Shown here: positions 10,373 through 19,697 of the stretch, piece after piece
Position numbering within the stretch: the stretch's first letter is position 1
Layout of the letters: every line of letters starts with the position of its first letter
Assembly: GCF_034344865.1 (NCBI RefSeq)
Contig: NZ_CP133774.1
Coordinates: forward strand, 3,782,001 to 3,846,000
Reading direction: 5' to 3'
DNA: 64,000 nucleotides
From: Pseudomonas sp. 10S4
GTDB taxonomy: Bacteria > Pseudomonadota > Gammaproteobacteria > Pseudomonadales > Pseudomonadaceae
Made by a program: the position numbers and the translations under genes
Notes under the pieces: model-generated
Told to the model about the DNA's origin: nothing
The model's database searches: none
What the model saw: only the letters and a program-made list of their open reading frames with translations

Positions 10373-11663
10373 GGAAGAACTCCAGCATGGCGTCGCTGTT
10401 GACGCGATAGTTAAGGTTGCCGCAGTGGCCGCCCAGTGGGTAAACGGTCAAGCGATCACCGAATGTCTTGCGCAGGAAACCCAGGTCGCCAGGGCCGAGG
10501 ATCACGTCGTCGGCGTTGTGCATGACCGAGATTTTCGGGCTGTCATGCAGATAGTCCTTCAGTGCATACAAGCTGACCTGGTCGATCAGTTGCAGCAGGC
10601 TGCCGCCGTCGGTGCGGGCGCGCCACATCGGAATGACCTGTTCGGTGATGTAGCAGTCGAAGTCGCATTGCAGCGCACGCTTGAGGAACGGCGTGAGGCT
10701 GGTGCCTTCGGTGATCGGGTATTTCGGCGGGGTGATCAGGCCACGGCGGTTGATCAGGTCCGAGGTGAAGGCAATGTCGGCCGCCGAGAAGCGGAACGAG
10801 GTACCGATCAGCATGGCCATCTGTTCGTTGGTCAGGTGCTGCTTGGACTGCTGGAAGTCATAGAGCAGGGCATCGTTGAGGTCGATGTAGCCTTTCTGCT
10901 GGAAGTAGCGGGTCAGTTTGTTCAGCACCAGTTCATAGAAGGTGGTGCTGTTGTTGATGCCCTTGACCTCGGTCTGGACCAGCTTGTCCAGGTTGGTGAT
11001 CGAGGTGTAGAGGTTGACCGGTGGGTTCAGCAGCAGGACTTTCTTGAAGTTGAAGCTGCGGCGGGTTTCGTCCAGGTGCGCGACGAAGGCGGCATCCAGA
11101 GCGCCCAGGCTGTAACCGGTCAGGAAGTACTCGGTGACCGGCGTTTTCGGGTTTTGCGCCCGTACGGCCTGCATCACCCGGTACATGTCTTCGGCGTCTT
11201 CCTTGGTGATACCGGGCGTGGCGAAGCGAGAAGCGGCGCTCATGAAGTCAAAGCTGGTCGGCGACGACAGTTGCACCACGTGATAGCCGGCCTTGTAGTA
11301 GAGCTTTTTCAGGTATTCGTTGAGGCTGCTGTCATAGCGCGCACCGGTACCGGCGATCAGGAAAATCAGTGGGGCGGCGTGATCCTGGGTGGCGATGCGG
11401 TAGGTGAGTTTTTTCACCGGCCAGAAATTGTCCGGCAGGCTGAATTCACGCTCCGGGCGCAATCGGACACTGCGGTCCTGCTGATTGATGTCCTCGTTGG
11501 AGGGCAACTCCGGGCGTAACTCCGGCGGTGTTGTTGCAATGGTCGCTTCGAACGGGTTGGTCAAAGGGTAGCCATAGCTGGCGGCGTCAATGTCGACCGC
11601 CAGTGCGGACGCACTCAAAATAAGGCCGCCAAACAAGGCGGCGAAGCGCAAGGAACGGAGCAT
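10365..11663 (-). CDS. Secreted alpha/beta-hydrolase fold protein, partner of the MlaA-like protein
   Basis: This protein of 432 residues starts with a signal peptide (MLRSLRFAALFGGLILSASALA) and is therefore periplasmic or outer-membrane associated. It has an alpha/beta-hydrolase layout: LIFLIAGTGARYDSS near residue 100, a nucleophile elbow GYSLGA at about residue 185, a probable acid Asp in HNADDVILG near residue 384, and a probable catalytic His in GGHCGN near residue 413. Related Pseudomonas proteins are sometimes labelled serine/threonine kinase, which nothing here supports. It is the first gene of a two-gene operon and its end overlaps the MlaA-like gene. I infer an esterase or lipase acting on envelope lipid; the substrate is unknown. 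Confidence 0.75.
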   Translation of the reverse strand: MLRSLRFAALFGGLILSASALAVDIDAASYGYPLTNPFEATIATTPPELRPELPSNEDINQQDRSVRLRPEREFSLPDNFWPVKKLTYRIATQDHAAPLIFLIAGTGARYDSSLNEYLKKLYYKAGYHVVQLSSPTSFDFMSAASRFATPGITKEDAEDMYRVMQAVRAQNPKTPVTEYFLTGYSLGALDAAFVAHLDETRRSFNFKKVLLLNPPVNLYTSITNLDKLVQTEVKGINNSTTFYELVLNKLTRYFQQKGYIDLNDALLYDFQQSKQHLTNEQMAMLIGTSFRFSAADIAFTSDLINRRGLITPPKYPITEGTSLTPFLKRALQCDFDCYITEQVIPMWRARTDGGSLLQLIDQVSLYALKDYLHDSPKISVMHNADDVILGPGDLGFLRKTFGDRLTVYPLGGHCGNLNYRVNSDAMLEFFRG

Positions 11664-11887
11664 GACTAAATCCCTTAGAGAAAGGTGCCGAATGAAGTTC
11701 GCAGGCTATGACCACGGGGGCGGCGTCAAAGTGCCATGGATCGGCACCAATCAGGCCTGATTTCGGAGTAATGGTAGCCGGACGATACACTTTGCAGTGA
11801 TTGGCTGCCTAGTTAACTGTTGTTAACGCTTGCACACGGCTGCCGGGAGATTAAGCTGGCCGCCGTTTTCGTTTATTGGAGTGCTTC

Positions 11888-12256
11888 ATGTCCCGCCGTC
11901 TGCCCGTGATTCTGCTGCTTGTTTTGCTGCCGTTATGGCTGGCCGCCAGTTATGGCGCGCGTTATGGCTTCATGGAGGATGCGCGGTGGGTCGGCCTCTG
12001 CGTGGATGAGGCGAGTCGCTGGGAATGCCAGGTTCGGTCGAACCTTGGGCTGATGATTCACTTCGCAGTCCTGGGTTGGGGCGCAGTGGCCGCGGCAGTC
12101 ATCGGTTTTGTCGTACCGGGCCGGGCAGGTTGGTGGCTGGCGGTGTTGGCGCTGGTGCTGGGGTTCCCGGCACTGGCGTTGTACAACACGACGCTGGCGG
12201 TGTTTGCGGTGGTGATTGCGGGGTTGCGGTTGGTTCGGGGTTCTCGTAGCGCCTGA
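11888..12256 (+). CDS. Small multi-pass membrane protein, unknown function
   Basis: This is a predicted 122-residue membrane protein. The ATG at 11888 is preferred because TTGGAG lies seven bases upstream. It has an N-terminal hydrophobic helix (LPVILLLVLLPLWLAAS). A short periplasmic loop follows, with two Cys (VGLCVDEASRWECQV). Then come three closely spaced helices (about residues 53-75, 80-97 and 98-115). I do not recognise the family. The two loop Cys residues could form a disulfide. It is divergent from the hydrolase/mlaA-like operon and convergent with the GH17 gene across a REPIN. Confidence 0.65.
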   Translation: MSRRLPVILLLVLLPLWLAASYGARYGFMEDARWVGLCVDEASRWECQVRSNLGLMIHFAVLGWGAVAAAVIGFVVPGRAGWWLAVLALVLGFPALALYNTTLAVFAVVIAGLRLVRGSRSA

Positions 12257-12264
12257 TAGTCAGT

Positions 12265-12343
12265 CTTCGCGGGCAAGCCTCGCTCCTACGGATCAATCAC
12301 AATCATCGTGTTCGACCCGTAGGAGCGAGGCTTGCCCGCGAAG
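12265..12343. repeat. REPIN of the GTAGGAGCGAGGCTTGCCCG class
   Basis: Two near-perfect inverted arms (CTTCGCGGGCAAGCCTCGCT and complement) flank a 25-bp spacer between two convergent genes. The sequence class differs from the GTGGGAGC elements elsewhere in the window. Confidence 0.9.
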
Positions 12344-12365
12344 AGGCCGGCAGCAGCGCTGAAGA

Positions 12366-13919
12366 TCAGCCTTTGCGAACCCGTAAACTGCGCCACAACG
12401 CGGCAACCATCAACACACTCACCAGCGCCCAACCCCAGGCCTGCTGGTTCTGCAACCCTTCACGGAATAGCTGCGGCGCAATGCCGGCACCGATGATGAA
12501 GGTCAGCAAGGCAATCTCCCGACGCGGCACATTCACCGGACGGCACAGATACACCAGCGCCGGCAGGATGAACGCGACACTCGGGAAGCTGCGATAACGC
12601 GGGTCGAACACCAGTTCCAGCATCATCACCGCCGCCGCAAAGCCTGCCGCCGCCAGAAGCCAGCCGGCCCGACGTTCCAGCACGTTGAACGCGCGTTCAC
12701 GCCATCCGGTGCGAGCACTCAAGGTCAGCGCGGCATGGGCCAGCACCAACAGATTCAACGCCGTCAGCAGGCCAACCCACAGCCATTCACTGGCGAATCG
12801 GGTGGTCACACGCGCCAGGTCGCCCCAAGCGCCGATCGAGCAGGCGGCCAGTGCGCCTAGCAGCGGCAGAATCAACGCCGAACGTGTGCTGCGAACCCGA
12901 CCGCCCAGCAGCAACGTGCCGAGGAATATCAAACCGCCCACCGCCAGCCATTGCGACCAGTACGGCACGTTCGTCACTGGACCGGCCAGTACGCCCTTGT
13001 CCTGGCGATCGGCATCGAATAGGCCCCAATAACCACCGACTGCTCCTTCACTGGCGCGTTTCCACGGCTGGTCAAAGGCTTCGATCAGGTTGTAGTGCCA
13101 GCCTTGTTGCTCGGCTATGGCGACAAACCCACGAATGAACTTGGCCTCGTTGACCCGGCTCGGCAGGGCGGTTTCACGCTGGCGGCCTTCGCTCGGCCAG
13201 CCGGTTTCGCCAATCAGGACATCCTTGGGTGCGAACTTGTTGCCGAACACCTGGCGGACCTCAGCCACATGCTGCAGCGCGGCGTCGATGTTCGATGGAT
13301 CATCTTCCCAGTACGGCAGCAAATGGATGGTCAGGAAATCCACCGCTGGCGCGACTTCCGGGTGTTTAAGCCAGAATTCCCAGACGTCGGCGTAAGTGAC
13401 GGGCTGCTTGATCTGGCTTTTGACTTTATTAATCAGTGTCGCCAACTGCGCGCCGGTGACTTCCTTGCGCAGCAAGGCTTCGTTGCCGACGATCACCGAG
13501 GTCACCACGTCCGGGTTGGCATTGGCCGAGGCGATCAGCAGGTCGACTTCCTTGGCGGTGTCCACCGGGTTGCTGTTGACCCAGGCGCCGATCATCAGCT
13601 TCAAGCCGTGCTTGCGCGCCAGGTCAGGCAGGGCCTCGAGGCCGGTCATGGAATAGGTGCGGATGCATTCGAAGCGGGTGGCCAACAGCGCGAGGTCGGC
13701 GTCCATGCGCTCGGGGCGCAGCTTGAACGGCTGATCGAATGGCGACTGGTCTTTGTCGAATGGGGTGTAGGAGGCGCATTGCAGCTTGTGCGAAGCACTG
13801 GCGACGTCCGGCAGGATCACCGGTTTACCGAGGCCGTACCAGAAGCCGCCGAGAGCAAACAGCCCCAGCAGGCAGGCGAAGAGATAAGCAAAGAAAGGAA
13901 AGCGTGATGTCGCGGGCAT
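12366..13919 (-). CDS. Membrane-anchored glycoside hydrolase family 17 protein (beta-glucan synthesis/remodelling)
   Basis: The protein has 517 residues, counting from the ATG at 13919; an open frame continues upstream but has no family similarity. Residues about 7-28 form a membrane anchor. A GH17 barrel follows, with both expected catalytic glutamates visible: the acid/base in VIVGNEALLR and the nucleophile in VLIGETGWPSEG. The C-terminal third holds about seven hydrophobic helices. In pseudomonads this architecture is usually annotated as a beta-(1,6)-glucan synthase-like protein. By family logic it is a periplasmic transglycosylase or hydrolase acting on beta-glucans, perhaps osmoregulated periplasmic glucans. 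No glycosyltransferase lies next to it, and it is monocistronic. Confidence 0.8.
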   Translation of the reverse strand: MPATSRFPFFAYLFACLLGLFALGGFWYGLGKPVILPDVASASHKLQCASYTPFDKDQSPFDQPFKLRPERMDADLALLATRFECIRTYSMTGLEALPDLARKHGLKLMIGAWVNSNPVDTAKEVDLLIASANANPDVVTSVIVGNEALLRKEVTGAQLATLINKVKSQIKQPVTYADVWEFWLKHPEVAPAVDFLTIHLLPYWEDDPSNIDAALQHVAEVRQVFGNKFAPKDVLIGETGWPSEGRQRETALPSRVNEAKFIRGFVAIAEQQGWHYNLIEAFDQPWKRASEGAVGGYWGLFDADRQDKGVLAGPVTNVPYWSQWLAVGGLIFLGTLLLGGRVRSTRSALILPLLGALAACSIGAWGDLARVTTRFASEWLWVGLLTALNLLVLAHAALTLSARTGWRERAFNVLERRAGWLLAAAGFAAAVMMLELVFDPRYRSFPSVAFILPALVYLCRPVNVPRREIALLTFIIGAGIAPQLFREGLQNQQAWGWALVSVLMVAALWRSLRVRKG

Positions 13920-14248
13920 GATCAGGCCGTCTGGGAGCAAAGGCGCGCATGTTACCTGCATTTGTCCCGCGCTAGGTGGCCTGCATGATTTAGACATGCA
14001 AAGTTCGGGCGGATCGGGCGGGGCATTTGCAGCGGTCGCGATTAATGGCGTTCTGATGTCGTTTCTCGATGCCTTGAGGTCGCTGGCAGAGCAGGTCGCT
14101 GTTGTCGCGAGGTTGATTATCGAAGTATCAGTACTCCGCTGATGATCGAACGAGTTTGCGGTGAGGCGTGATGGGGGCGCTGTGCACCATAACAATACGT
14201 TGACGCCGCTCGGCATCCGTCGGGCGCAGCACTTTCGGGGAAGTAACG
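13920..14248. other. Intergenic region between the GH17 gene and betX
   Basis: These 329 bp hold the divergent upstream regions of the GH17 gene (leftward) and betX (rightward). I see no credible gene, REP element or terminator. No near-consensus sigma70 site is obvious, in keeping with an activator-dependent betX promoter, but no operator can be assigned by eye. Confidence 0.5.
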
Positions 14249-15100
14249 ATGAAGATGCGACGACTTTTAGGCGCCAGTGCCGCTCTGGTACTTGCGATTG
14301 GCTCCACATTTGCGAATGCCGAGAGCAAAACCCTGAGCATCGGCTACGTCGACGGTTGGTCCGACAGTGTCGCGACCACCCATGTCGCGGCTGAAGTGAT
14401 CAAGCAGAAACTCGGTTATGACGTGAAGCTTCAAGCCGTCGCCACCGGGATCATGTGGCAGGGTGTGGCCACCGGTAAACTCGATGCCATGCTGTCCGCC
14501 TGGCTGCCCGTGACCCACGGTGAATACTGGGCCAAGAACAAGGATCAGGTCGTCGATTACGGCCCGAACTTCAAGGATGCAAAAATCGGCTTGATCGTGC
14601 CGGAGTACGTCAAGGCCAAGTCCATCGACGACCTGAAAACCGATGACAGCTTCAAAGGTCGTATCGTCGGCATCGACGCCGGTTCAGGCGTGATGCTCAA
14701 GACTGATCAGGCGATCAAGGATTACGGCCTGACCAATTACACCCTCAAGGCCAGTTCCGGCGCCGGCATGATTGCCGAGCTGACCCGTGCCGAGAAGAAA
14801 AACGAATCCATCGCCGTCACCGGTTGGGTGCCGCACTGGATGTTCGCCAAGTGGAAACTGCGCTTCCTCGACGACCCGAAAGGCGTGTACGGCGCGGCTG
14901 AAACCGTGAACAGCATCGGTAGCAAAGAACTGGCAACTAAAGCACCGGAAGTGGCCAAGTTCCTGAAAAACTTCCAGTGGGCTTCAAAAGACGAAATCGG
15001 CGAAGTCATGTTGGCGATTCAGGATGGTGCCAAACCTGAAGTTGCAGCCAAGGATTGGGTGGCCAAACACCCGGATCGCGTGGCTGAATGGATCAAGTGA
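14249..15100 (+). CDS. betX: Glycine betaine-type ABC transporter substrate-binding protein (orphan BetX)
   Basis: This is a periplasmic OpuAC-family binding protein of 283 residues. The signal peptide is MKMRRLLGASAALVLAIGSTFANA. The mature part begins SKTLSIGYVDGWSDSVATTH. Tryptophans expected to cage the trimethylammonium head group are present in GYVDGWSDS, MLSAWLPVTHGEYW and VTGWVPHWM. No permease or ATPase gene accompanies it. In Pseudomonas the orphan proteins BetX, CaiX and CbcX feed the shared CbcWV core. Position directly before the DUF485-actP pair matches betX (betaine), as I recall it for P. aeruginosa PA3236. Carnitine or choline as ligand cannot be excluded from sequence alone. 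Confidence 0.82.
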   Translation: MKMRRLLGASAALVLAIGSTFANAESKTLSIGYVDGWSDSVATTHVAAEVIKQKLGYDVKLQAVATGIMWQGVATGKLDAMLSAWLPVTHGEYWAKNKDQVVDYGPNFKDAKIGLIVPEYVKAKSIDDLKTDDSFKGRIVGIDAGSGVMLKTDQAIKDYGLTNYTLKASSGAGMIAELTRAEKKNESIAVTGWVPHWMFAKWKLRFLDDPKGVYGAAETVNSIGSKELATKAPEVAKFLKNFQWASKDEIGEVMLAIQDGAKPEVAAKDWVAKHPDRVAEWIK

Positions 15101-15133
15101 TTTGAGCGCAAGCGTCTAGTCAGTACCTTCCAG

Positions 15134-15165
15134 AGCCCCTTGGCATTTATGCCAAGGGGCTTTTT
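15134..15165 (+). terminator. Intrinsic terminator after betX
   Basis: A perfect 12-bp stem (AGCCCCTTGGCA with complement, TTTA loop) is followed by TTTT. It separates betX from the acetate transport operon. Confidence 0.9.
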
Positions 15166-15327
15166 CGTTTCCGTGTGTTTACGGGGTGCAAAGCAGGCTA
15201 ATTATTATTTTCTGAAAAGTGGCAAAACCGTCATGTCGTTCTAATACTAAGGTCGTCTGGAACCAGTTCCGCAGCCGCATAAAGTGGATACGTTCTAACA
15301 ATAATCTGTGCTGCGAGGATAAAAACA

Positions 15328-15639
15328 ATGAACGACAGCATTTACCTCTCGATTCAAAACAGCCCGCGTTTCAAGGAGCTGGTTAGTAAGCGAGAAAAGT
15401 TCGCCTGGATACTCTCCGCGATCATGCTTGGGCTTTACTCCGGATTCATCCTTTTGATTGCTTACGGGCCGCATATTCTGGGGGCGAAAATCAGCCCCGA
15501 ATCTTCGATTACCTGGGGGATACCGATTGGTGTCGGGCTGATTCTCTCGGCCTTTATCCTGACTGCAATCTACGTACGACGCGCCAATGGCGAATTTGAC
15601 GACCTGAACAATCTGATTCTCAAGGAGGCTCAGCAATGA
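15328..15639 (+). CDS. yjcH: DUF485 family membrane protein (YjcH)
   Basis: This is a 103-residue inner-membrane protein of the DUF485 family with two helices (about residues 27-50 and 62-86) and the conserved N-terminal [16 protein letters not shown] segment. Members are almost always encoded directly before a cation/acetate symporter and are presumed accessory to it. Here its stop overlaps the actP start as ATGA, so the two are translationally coupled. A GAGG ribosome site precedes the ATG. The exact role in acetate uptake is not known. Confidence 0.92.
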   Translation: MNDSIYLSIQNSPRFKELVSKREKFAWILSAIMLGLYSGFILLIAYGPHILGAKISPESSITWGIPIGVGLILSAFILTAIYVRRANGEFDDLNNLILKEAQQ

Positions 15640-17294
15640 TCCGGCGTCTAATGGCTCTATTGAGCATCGCAGCCTTTGCACCCGGCGCCTGGGCGGCTGA
15701 AGCCCTGACCGGCGAAGTGCACAAACAACCCCTCAACGTTTCCGCGATCCTGATGTTTGTCGCATTTGTCGGCCTGACCCTGTGCATTACCTACTGGGCC
15801 TCCAAGCGCAACAACTCCGCAGCCGACTACTATGCGGCGGGTGGCAAGATCACCGGCCTGCAAAACGGTCTGGCGATTGCCGGTGACTATATGTCGGCAG
15901 CGTCCTTCCTGGGTATTTCCGCCTTGGTGTACGCCTCCGGCTATGACGGCCTGATCTACTCGATCGGCTTCCTGGTGGGCTGGCCGATCATTCTGTTCCT
16001 GATCGCCGAGCGTCTGCGTAACCTGGGTAAATACACCTTTGCCGACGTGGCGTCCTACCGCCTCGGGCAAACCCAGATCCGCACGCTGTCTGCTTGCGGT
16101 TCGCTGGTGGTGGTGGCGTTCTACCTGATTGCGCAAATGGTCGGTGCCGGCAAGCTGATCCAACTGCTGTTCGGTCTCGACTACTACGTTGCGGTGATCC
16201 TGGTCGGCATCCTGATGTGCATGTATGTGCTGTTCGGCGGCATGCTGGCGACCACTTGGGTGCAGATAATCAAGGCTGTGTTGCTGCTGTCTGGTGCCTC
16301 GTTCATGGCGCTGATGGTGATGAAACACGTCAACTTTGACTTCAACATGCTGTTTTCCGAGGCGATCAAGGTTCACCCTAAAGGTGAAGCGATCATGAGC
16401 CCGGGCGGTCTGGTGAAAGATCCAGTCTCGGCGTTCTCCCTGGGCCTGGCACTGATGTTTGGTACGGCTGGCCTGCCGCATATCCTGATGCGCTTCTTCA
16501 CCGTGAGTGATGCGAAAGAAGCGCGTAAGAGCGTGCTGTACGCCACTGGCTTCATCGGCTACTTCTACATCCTGACCTTCATCATCGGTTTCGGCGCAAT
16601 CCTTCTGGTCAGCACCAACCCGGCCTTCAAAGATGCGGCTGGCGCGCTGTTGGGCGGTAACAACATGGCGGCGGTGCATCTGGCTGACGCGGTGGGCGGC
16701 AGTATTTTCCTGGGCTTCATCTCGGCGGTAGCGTTCGCGACCATTCTGGCCGTTGTGGCCGGTTTGACCCTGGCCGGTGCGACGGCGGTGTCTCACGACC
16801 TTTACGCCAGCGTGATCAAGAAGGGCAAGGCCAACGACAAGGATGAGATCCGCGTCTCGAAAATCACCACCATCGCTCTGGGCGTGCTGGCGATTGGTCT
16901 GGGCATTCTGTTCGAAAGCCAGAACATCGCGTTCATGGTGGGCTTGGCGTTCTCCATTGCGGCGAGCTGTAACTTCCCGGTGCTGCTGCTTTCCATGTAC
17001 TGGAAGAAGCTGACCACTCGCGGTGCGATGGTCGGTGGCTGGATGGGGTTGATCAGTGCGGTGGGCTTGATGGTGCTTGGGCCAACCATTTGGGTGCAGA
17101 TTCTGCATCACGAGAAGGCGATCTTCCCGTACGAGTATCCGGCGCTGTTTTCCATGGCGATTGCGTTTGCCGGGATCTGGTTCTTCTCGATTACTGATAA
17201 GTCGGCGGCGGCTGATAAAGAGCGGGCGTTGTTCTTCCCGCAATTTGTGCGTTCGCAGACTGGGTTGGGGGCGAGTGGGGCGGTTTCGCACTAA
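15636..17294 (+). CDS. actP: Cation/acetate symporter ActP
   Basis: This is a 552-residue sodium:solute symporter (SSS family), full length for ActP/YjcG. A leader-like segment ([20 protein letters not shown]) is followed by about 13 membrane helices. Family marks include [20 protein letters not shown], the unwound first core helix [17 protein letters not shown], and [12 protein letters not shown]. It takes up acetate and other short monocarboxylates with a cation. Its neighbour DUF485 and the nearby gltA/TCA cluster fit a role in acetate use. A terminator (17331-17363) follows. Confidence 0.93.
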   Translation: MIRRLMALLSIAAFAPGAWAAEALTGEVHKQPLNVSAILMFVAFVGLTLCITYWASKRNNSAADYYAAGGKITGLQNGLAIAGDYMSAASFLGISALVYASGYDGLIYSIGFLVGWPIILFLIAERLRNLGKYTFADVASYRLGQTQIRTLSACGSLVVVAFYLIAQMVGAGKLIQLLFGLDYYVAVILVGILMCMYVLFGGMLATTWVQIIKAVLLLSGASFMALMVMKHVNFDFNMLFSEAIKVHPKGEAIMSPGGLVKDPVSAFSLGLALMFGTAGLPHILMRFFTVSDAKEARKSVLYATGFIGYFYILTFIIGFGAILLVSTNPAFKDAAGALLGGNNMAAVHLADAVGGSIFLGFISAVAFATILAVVAGLTLAGATAVSHDLYASVIKKGKANDKDEIRVSKITTIALGVLAIGLGILFESQNIAFMVGLAFSIAASCNFPVLLLSMYWKKLTTRGAMVGGWMGLISAVGLMVLGPTIWVQILHHEKAIFPYEYPALFSMAIAFAGIWFFSITDKSAAADKERALFFPQFVRSQTGLGASGAVSH

Positions 17295-17330
17295 GGTTTC
17301 AGGCTTGTCTATATAAGCTGCGTTAAACAG

Positions 17331-17363
17331 AAATGCCCTGGTCGAGAGATTGGGGCATTTTTA
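17331..17363 (+). terminator. Intrinsic terminator after actP
   Basis: The stem AAATGCCC/GGGCATTT has a 14-base loop followed by a short T tract. The loop is long, so strength is uncertain. Confidence 0.6.
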
Positions 17364-17389
17364 TTGGCTTTGGCTTTGGCTTTGTTTTT

Positions 17390-17419
17390 GTAGGAGCGAG
17401 GCTTGCCCGCGAAGGCGGC
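17390..17419. repeat. Single REP, GTAGGAGCGAGGCTTGCCCG class
   Basis: This is one arm only, identical in its core to the REPIN at 12265-12343. It is preceded by a GGCTTT microrepeat (three tandem copies from about 17365) and abuts the larger inverted-end element that follows. Confidence 0.8.
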
Positions 17420-17448
17420 CTGATAGCCGACCGGGATTTTGATGGTGT

Positions 17449-17979
17449 ACATATCCGTTTCTGCGGTAACGGCTGCTTAGGGTTTCGCCCTTACGGCGAC
17501 TCACTTTTTTTCAAACGCCAAAAAAAGTAAGCAAAAAAAGGCTCGCCCCGAGCGTCCGGCCCCTCGCTCGGGCTCGGCGTTCCTTCGTTCCGGTATTCAT
17601 CCGGGGGCATTGCCCTCCGGTCTGCTTCGCTACGACCTACATGCAATGTGTTCGACTGCGTCGAACGGCGCTGCGCGCCAATCCTCGGATGAACACCTCC
17701 GCTCAGCCTCCCGAAGGGGCGGGTAGATCAAGATCAAAAGCCAAAGCAACGGCAACGGCAACAGCAAGATCAAAAGATCGCAGCCTTCGGCTGCTCCTAC
17801 AGGGGGAACGCGTATGCTTGAAATCAGGCCGGCAGGCACGCCGAGCCTGAGCGAGGCACCGAACGAAAGGGGCATGAGCGCTTTGGTTACTTTCGCCTGG
17901 GCCGGCATTCCGGATTTTCGAAAGTGACTCGCTGTAAGAGCGAAACCAATAGCGGTCGTTACCGAAGAAACAGATATGT
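17449..17979. repeat. Dispersed intergenic element with about 60-bp imperfect inverted ends
   Basis: The arms at 17449-17507 and 17919-17979 are inverted copies of each other: ACATATCCGTTTCTGCGGTA at the left edge, GGTTTCGCCCTTACGGCGAC further in, and matching complements on the right. The interior (about 410 bp) has no convincing coding frame. It contains A-rich tracts, GC hairpins and an embedded GATCGCAGCCTTCGGCTGCT motif (from 17776, also near 40068). It resembles the large intergenic repeat families reported in fluorescent pseudomonads. The stretch between actP and gltA holds only this element, one REP and terminators. Confidence 0.75.
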
Positions 17980-17991
17980 TCAAAAATCGCA

Positions 17992-18023
17992 CAAACAAAA
18001 ACGGCCTCAATATAGAGGCCGTT
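17992..18023 (-). terminator. Intrinsic terminator of gltA
   Basis: On the minus strand a 9-bp stem (AACGGCCTC with complement, six-base loop) ends in TTTTTG, 37 bp past the gltA stop. Confidence 0.85.
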
Positions 18024-18059
18024 CCCGGTACAACTTAAGACGTTATCGCAAGACAAATC

Positions 18060-19349
18060 TTATTTGCGGTCTTCCAGCTTGGTAATGTCACGCGACTCGT
18101 AGCCGGTGTACAGCTGGCGCGGACGGCCAATCTTGTACGGGCTGGAGAGCATTTCTTTCCAGTGGGAGATCCAGCCCACGGTCCGCGCCAAAGCGAAGAT
18201 CACGGTGAACATGCTGGTTGGAATGCCGATCGCCTTGAGGATAATCCCCGAGTAGAAGTCGACGTTCGGGTACAGAGAGCGTTCGATGAAGTACGGGTCG
18301 GTCAGGGCGATCTCTTCCAGGCGCATGGCCAGTTCGAGTTGCGGATCGTTTTTGATACCCAGTTCTTTCAGTACTTCGTCGCACGTCTTCTTCATAACTG
18401 TGGCGCGTGGGTCGCGGTTTTTGTAAACCCGGTGACCGAAGCCCATCAGTTTGAACGGATCGTTCTTGTCCTTGGCCTTGGCGATGTATTTGTCGATGTT
18501 CGAAACATCGCCAATTTCGTCAAGCATGGTCAGAACAGCTTCGTTCGCGCCGCCGTGGGCAGGGCCCCACAGTGCAGCGATACCGGCGGCGATACAGGCG
18601 AACGGGTTGGCCCCCGACGAACCTGCCAGACGTACGGTAGAGGTCGATGCGTTTTGCTCGTGGTCGGCATGGAGGATGAAGATCCGGTCCATGGCCTTGG
18701 CGAGTACCGGGCTGATCGGTTTGATCTCGCACGGGGTGTTGAACATCATGTGCAGGAAGTTTTCCGCGTACGTCAGGTCGTTGCGCGGGTACATCATGGG
18801 TTGCCCCATGGAGTACTTGTAAACCATCGCTGCCAGGGTCGGCATCTTGGCAACCAGGCGGATCGCGGAGATTTCGCGATGCTGCGGGTTATTGATGTCC
18901 AGGGAGTCGTGGTAGAAGGCCGAGAGGGCGCCGACTACACCGCACATGACGGCCATTGGGTGGGCGTCGCGACGGAAGCCGTTGAAGAAGGTCTTCAACT
19001 GCTCGTGAACCATTGTGTGGTTCTTCACGGTGCTGACGAACTGGGCCTTTTGTTCTGCGGTCGGCAATTCGCCGTTGAGCAGCAGATAGCAGGTTTCCAG
19101 GTAGTCCGACTTTTCAGCCAGCTGTTCGATCGGGTAGCCGCGGTAGCGCAGGATGCCCTTGCCGCCGTCGATATAGGTGATCTTCGACTCGCAGGAGGCG
19201 GTCGACATGAAGCCAGGGTCAAAGGTGAAACGGCCCGTGGCCGTCAGGCCCCGAACATCAATTACATCGGGACCAACGGTGCCGGTTAAAATGGGCAGCT
19301 CGACGGGGGCTGCGCCCTCGATGATCAACTGCGCTTTTTTGTCAGCCAT
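18060..19349 (-). CDS. gltA: Citrate synthase
   Basis: This is a 429-residue type II citrate synthase, which condenses oxaloacetate and acetyl-CoA at entry to the TCA cycle. The catalytic triad motifs are visible: His in [11 protein letters not shown], His in [11 protein letters not shown], and Asp in [10 protein letters not shown]. The citrate-binding segment [15 protein letters not shown] is also intact. The N-terminal beta-rich domain typical of the hexameric NADH-regulated Gram-negative enzyme is present (residues 1-50). It is transcribed divergently from sdhC from a near-consensus sigma70 promoter and has its own terminator. Confidence 0.98.
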   Translation of the reverse strand: MADKKAQLIIEGAAPVELPILTGTVGPDVIDVRGLTATGRFTFDPGFMSTASCESKITYIDGGKGILRYRGYPIEQLAEKSDYLETCYLLLNGELPTAEQKAQFVSTVKNHTMVHEQLKTFFNGFRRDAHPMAVMCGVVGALSAFYHDSLDINNPQHREISAIRLVAKMPTLAAMVYKYSMGQPMMYPRNDLTYAENFLHMMFNTPCEIKPISPVLAKAMDRIFILHADHEQNASTSTVRLAGSSGANPFACIAAGIAALWGPAHGGANEAVLTMLDEIGDVSNIDKYIAKAKDKNDPFKLMGFGHRVYKNRDPRATVMKKTCDEVLKELGIKNDPQLELAMRLEEIALTDPYFIERSLYPNVDFYSGIILKAIGIPTSMFTVIFALARTVGWISHWKEMLSSPYKIGRPRQLYTGYESRDITKLEDRK

Positions 19350-19407
19350 GTGGCCTCCTATTTATGCTTGAAATCATCAGACAGACCCCCCACGCAGGGC
19401 CCGCACC

Positions 19408-19435
19408 ACTATAGTGAGATAAATTCGAATGTCAA
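19408..19435 (-). promoter_or_regulatory. gltA promoter (sigma70)
   Basis: On the minus strand TTGACA (19430-19435) and TATAGT (19408-19413) are separated by 16 bp. This predicts a start near 19402 and a leader of about 50 bases before the gltA ATG. Confidence 0.8.
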
Positions 19436-19548
19436 TTTGCCTAAAGTCTTGCTCCAGAAGGCTTTAACCGGACTTTTTCCTCGAAATTACCTGCCATTTA
19501 CGCCTTTTATCCGACTTGTGCAATGAGCTATTAGGGGAGGCGAACGCG

Positions 19549-19577
19549 TTGTCATTAGTAGCCTAACTGTCTATACT
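19549..19577 (+). promoter_or_regulatory. sdhCDAB promoter (sigma70)
   Basis: TTGTCA (19549-19554), a 17-bp spacer and TATACT (19572-19577) predict a start near 19584 and a leader of about 115 bases before sdhC. The rest of the 348-bp gltA-sdhC gap contains no gene. Confidence 0.8.
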
Positions 19578-19697
19578 CGGCCACCGACCGCCAGGGGCTT
19601 TTGGGCCTGCTTTATTGGGGGTCGCATCCCTGGGTGGTGGTTACCTGACCAGTGCACTCCCCAACAACTTTGCCCTGATTGTTAGGGGCTCTTCAGT

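Noticed and set aside
10239..11519. A 426-codon open frame opposite the hydrolase gene
   Set aside because: The minus-strand gene has a signal peptide and a catalytic triad; the plus-strand frame has neither.
13920..14309. An N-terminal extension of the GH17 protein up to 14309
   Set aside because: The extension has low-complexity, non-family sequence; the ATG at 13919 gives the expected membrane anchor.
15657..17291. A 544-codon open frame opposite actP
   Set aside because: It is His/Gln/Arg-rich translation typical of the reverse of a membrane protein gene.
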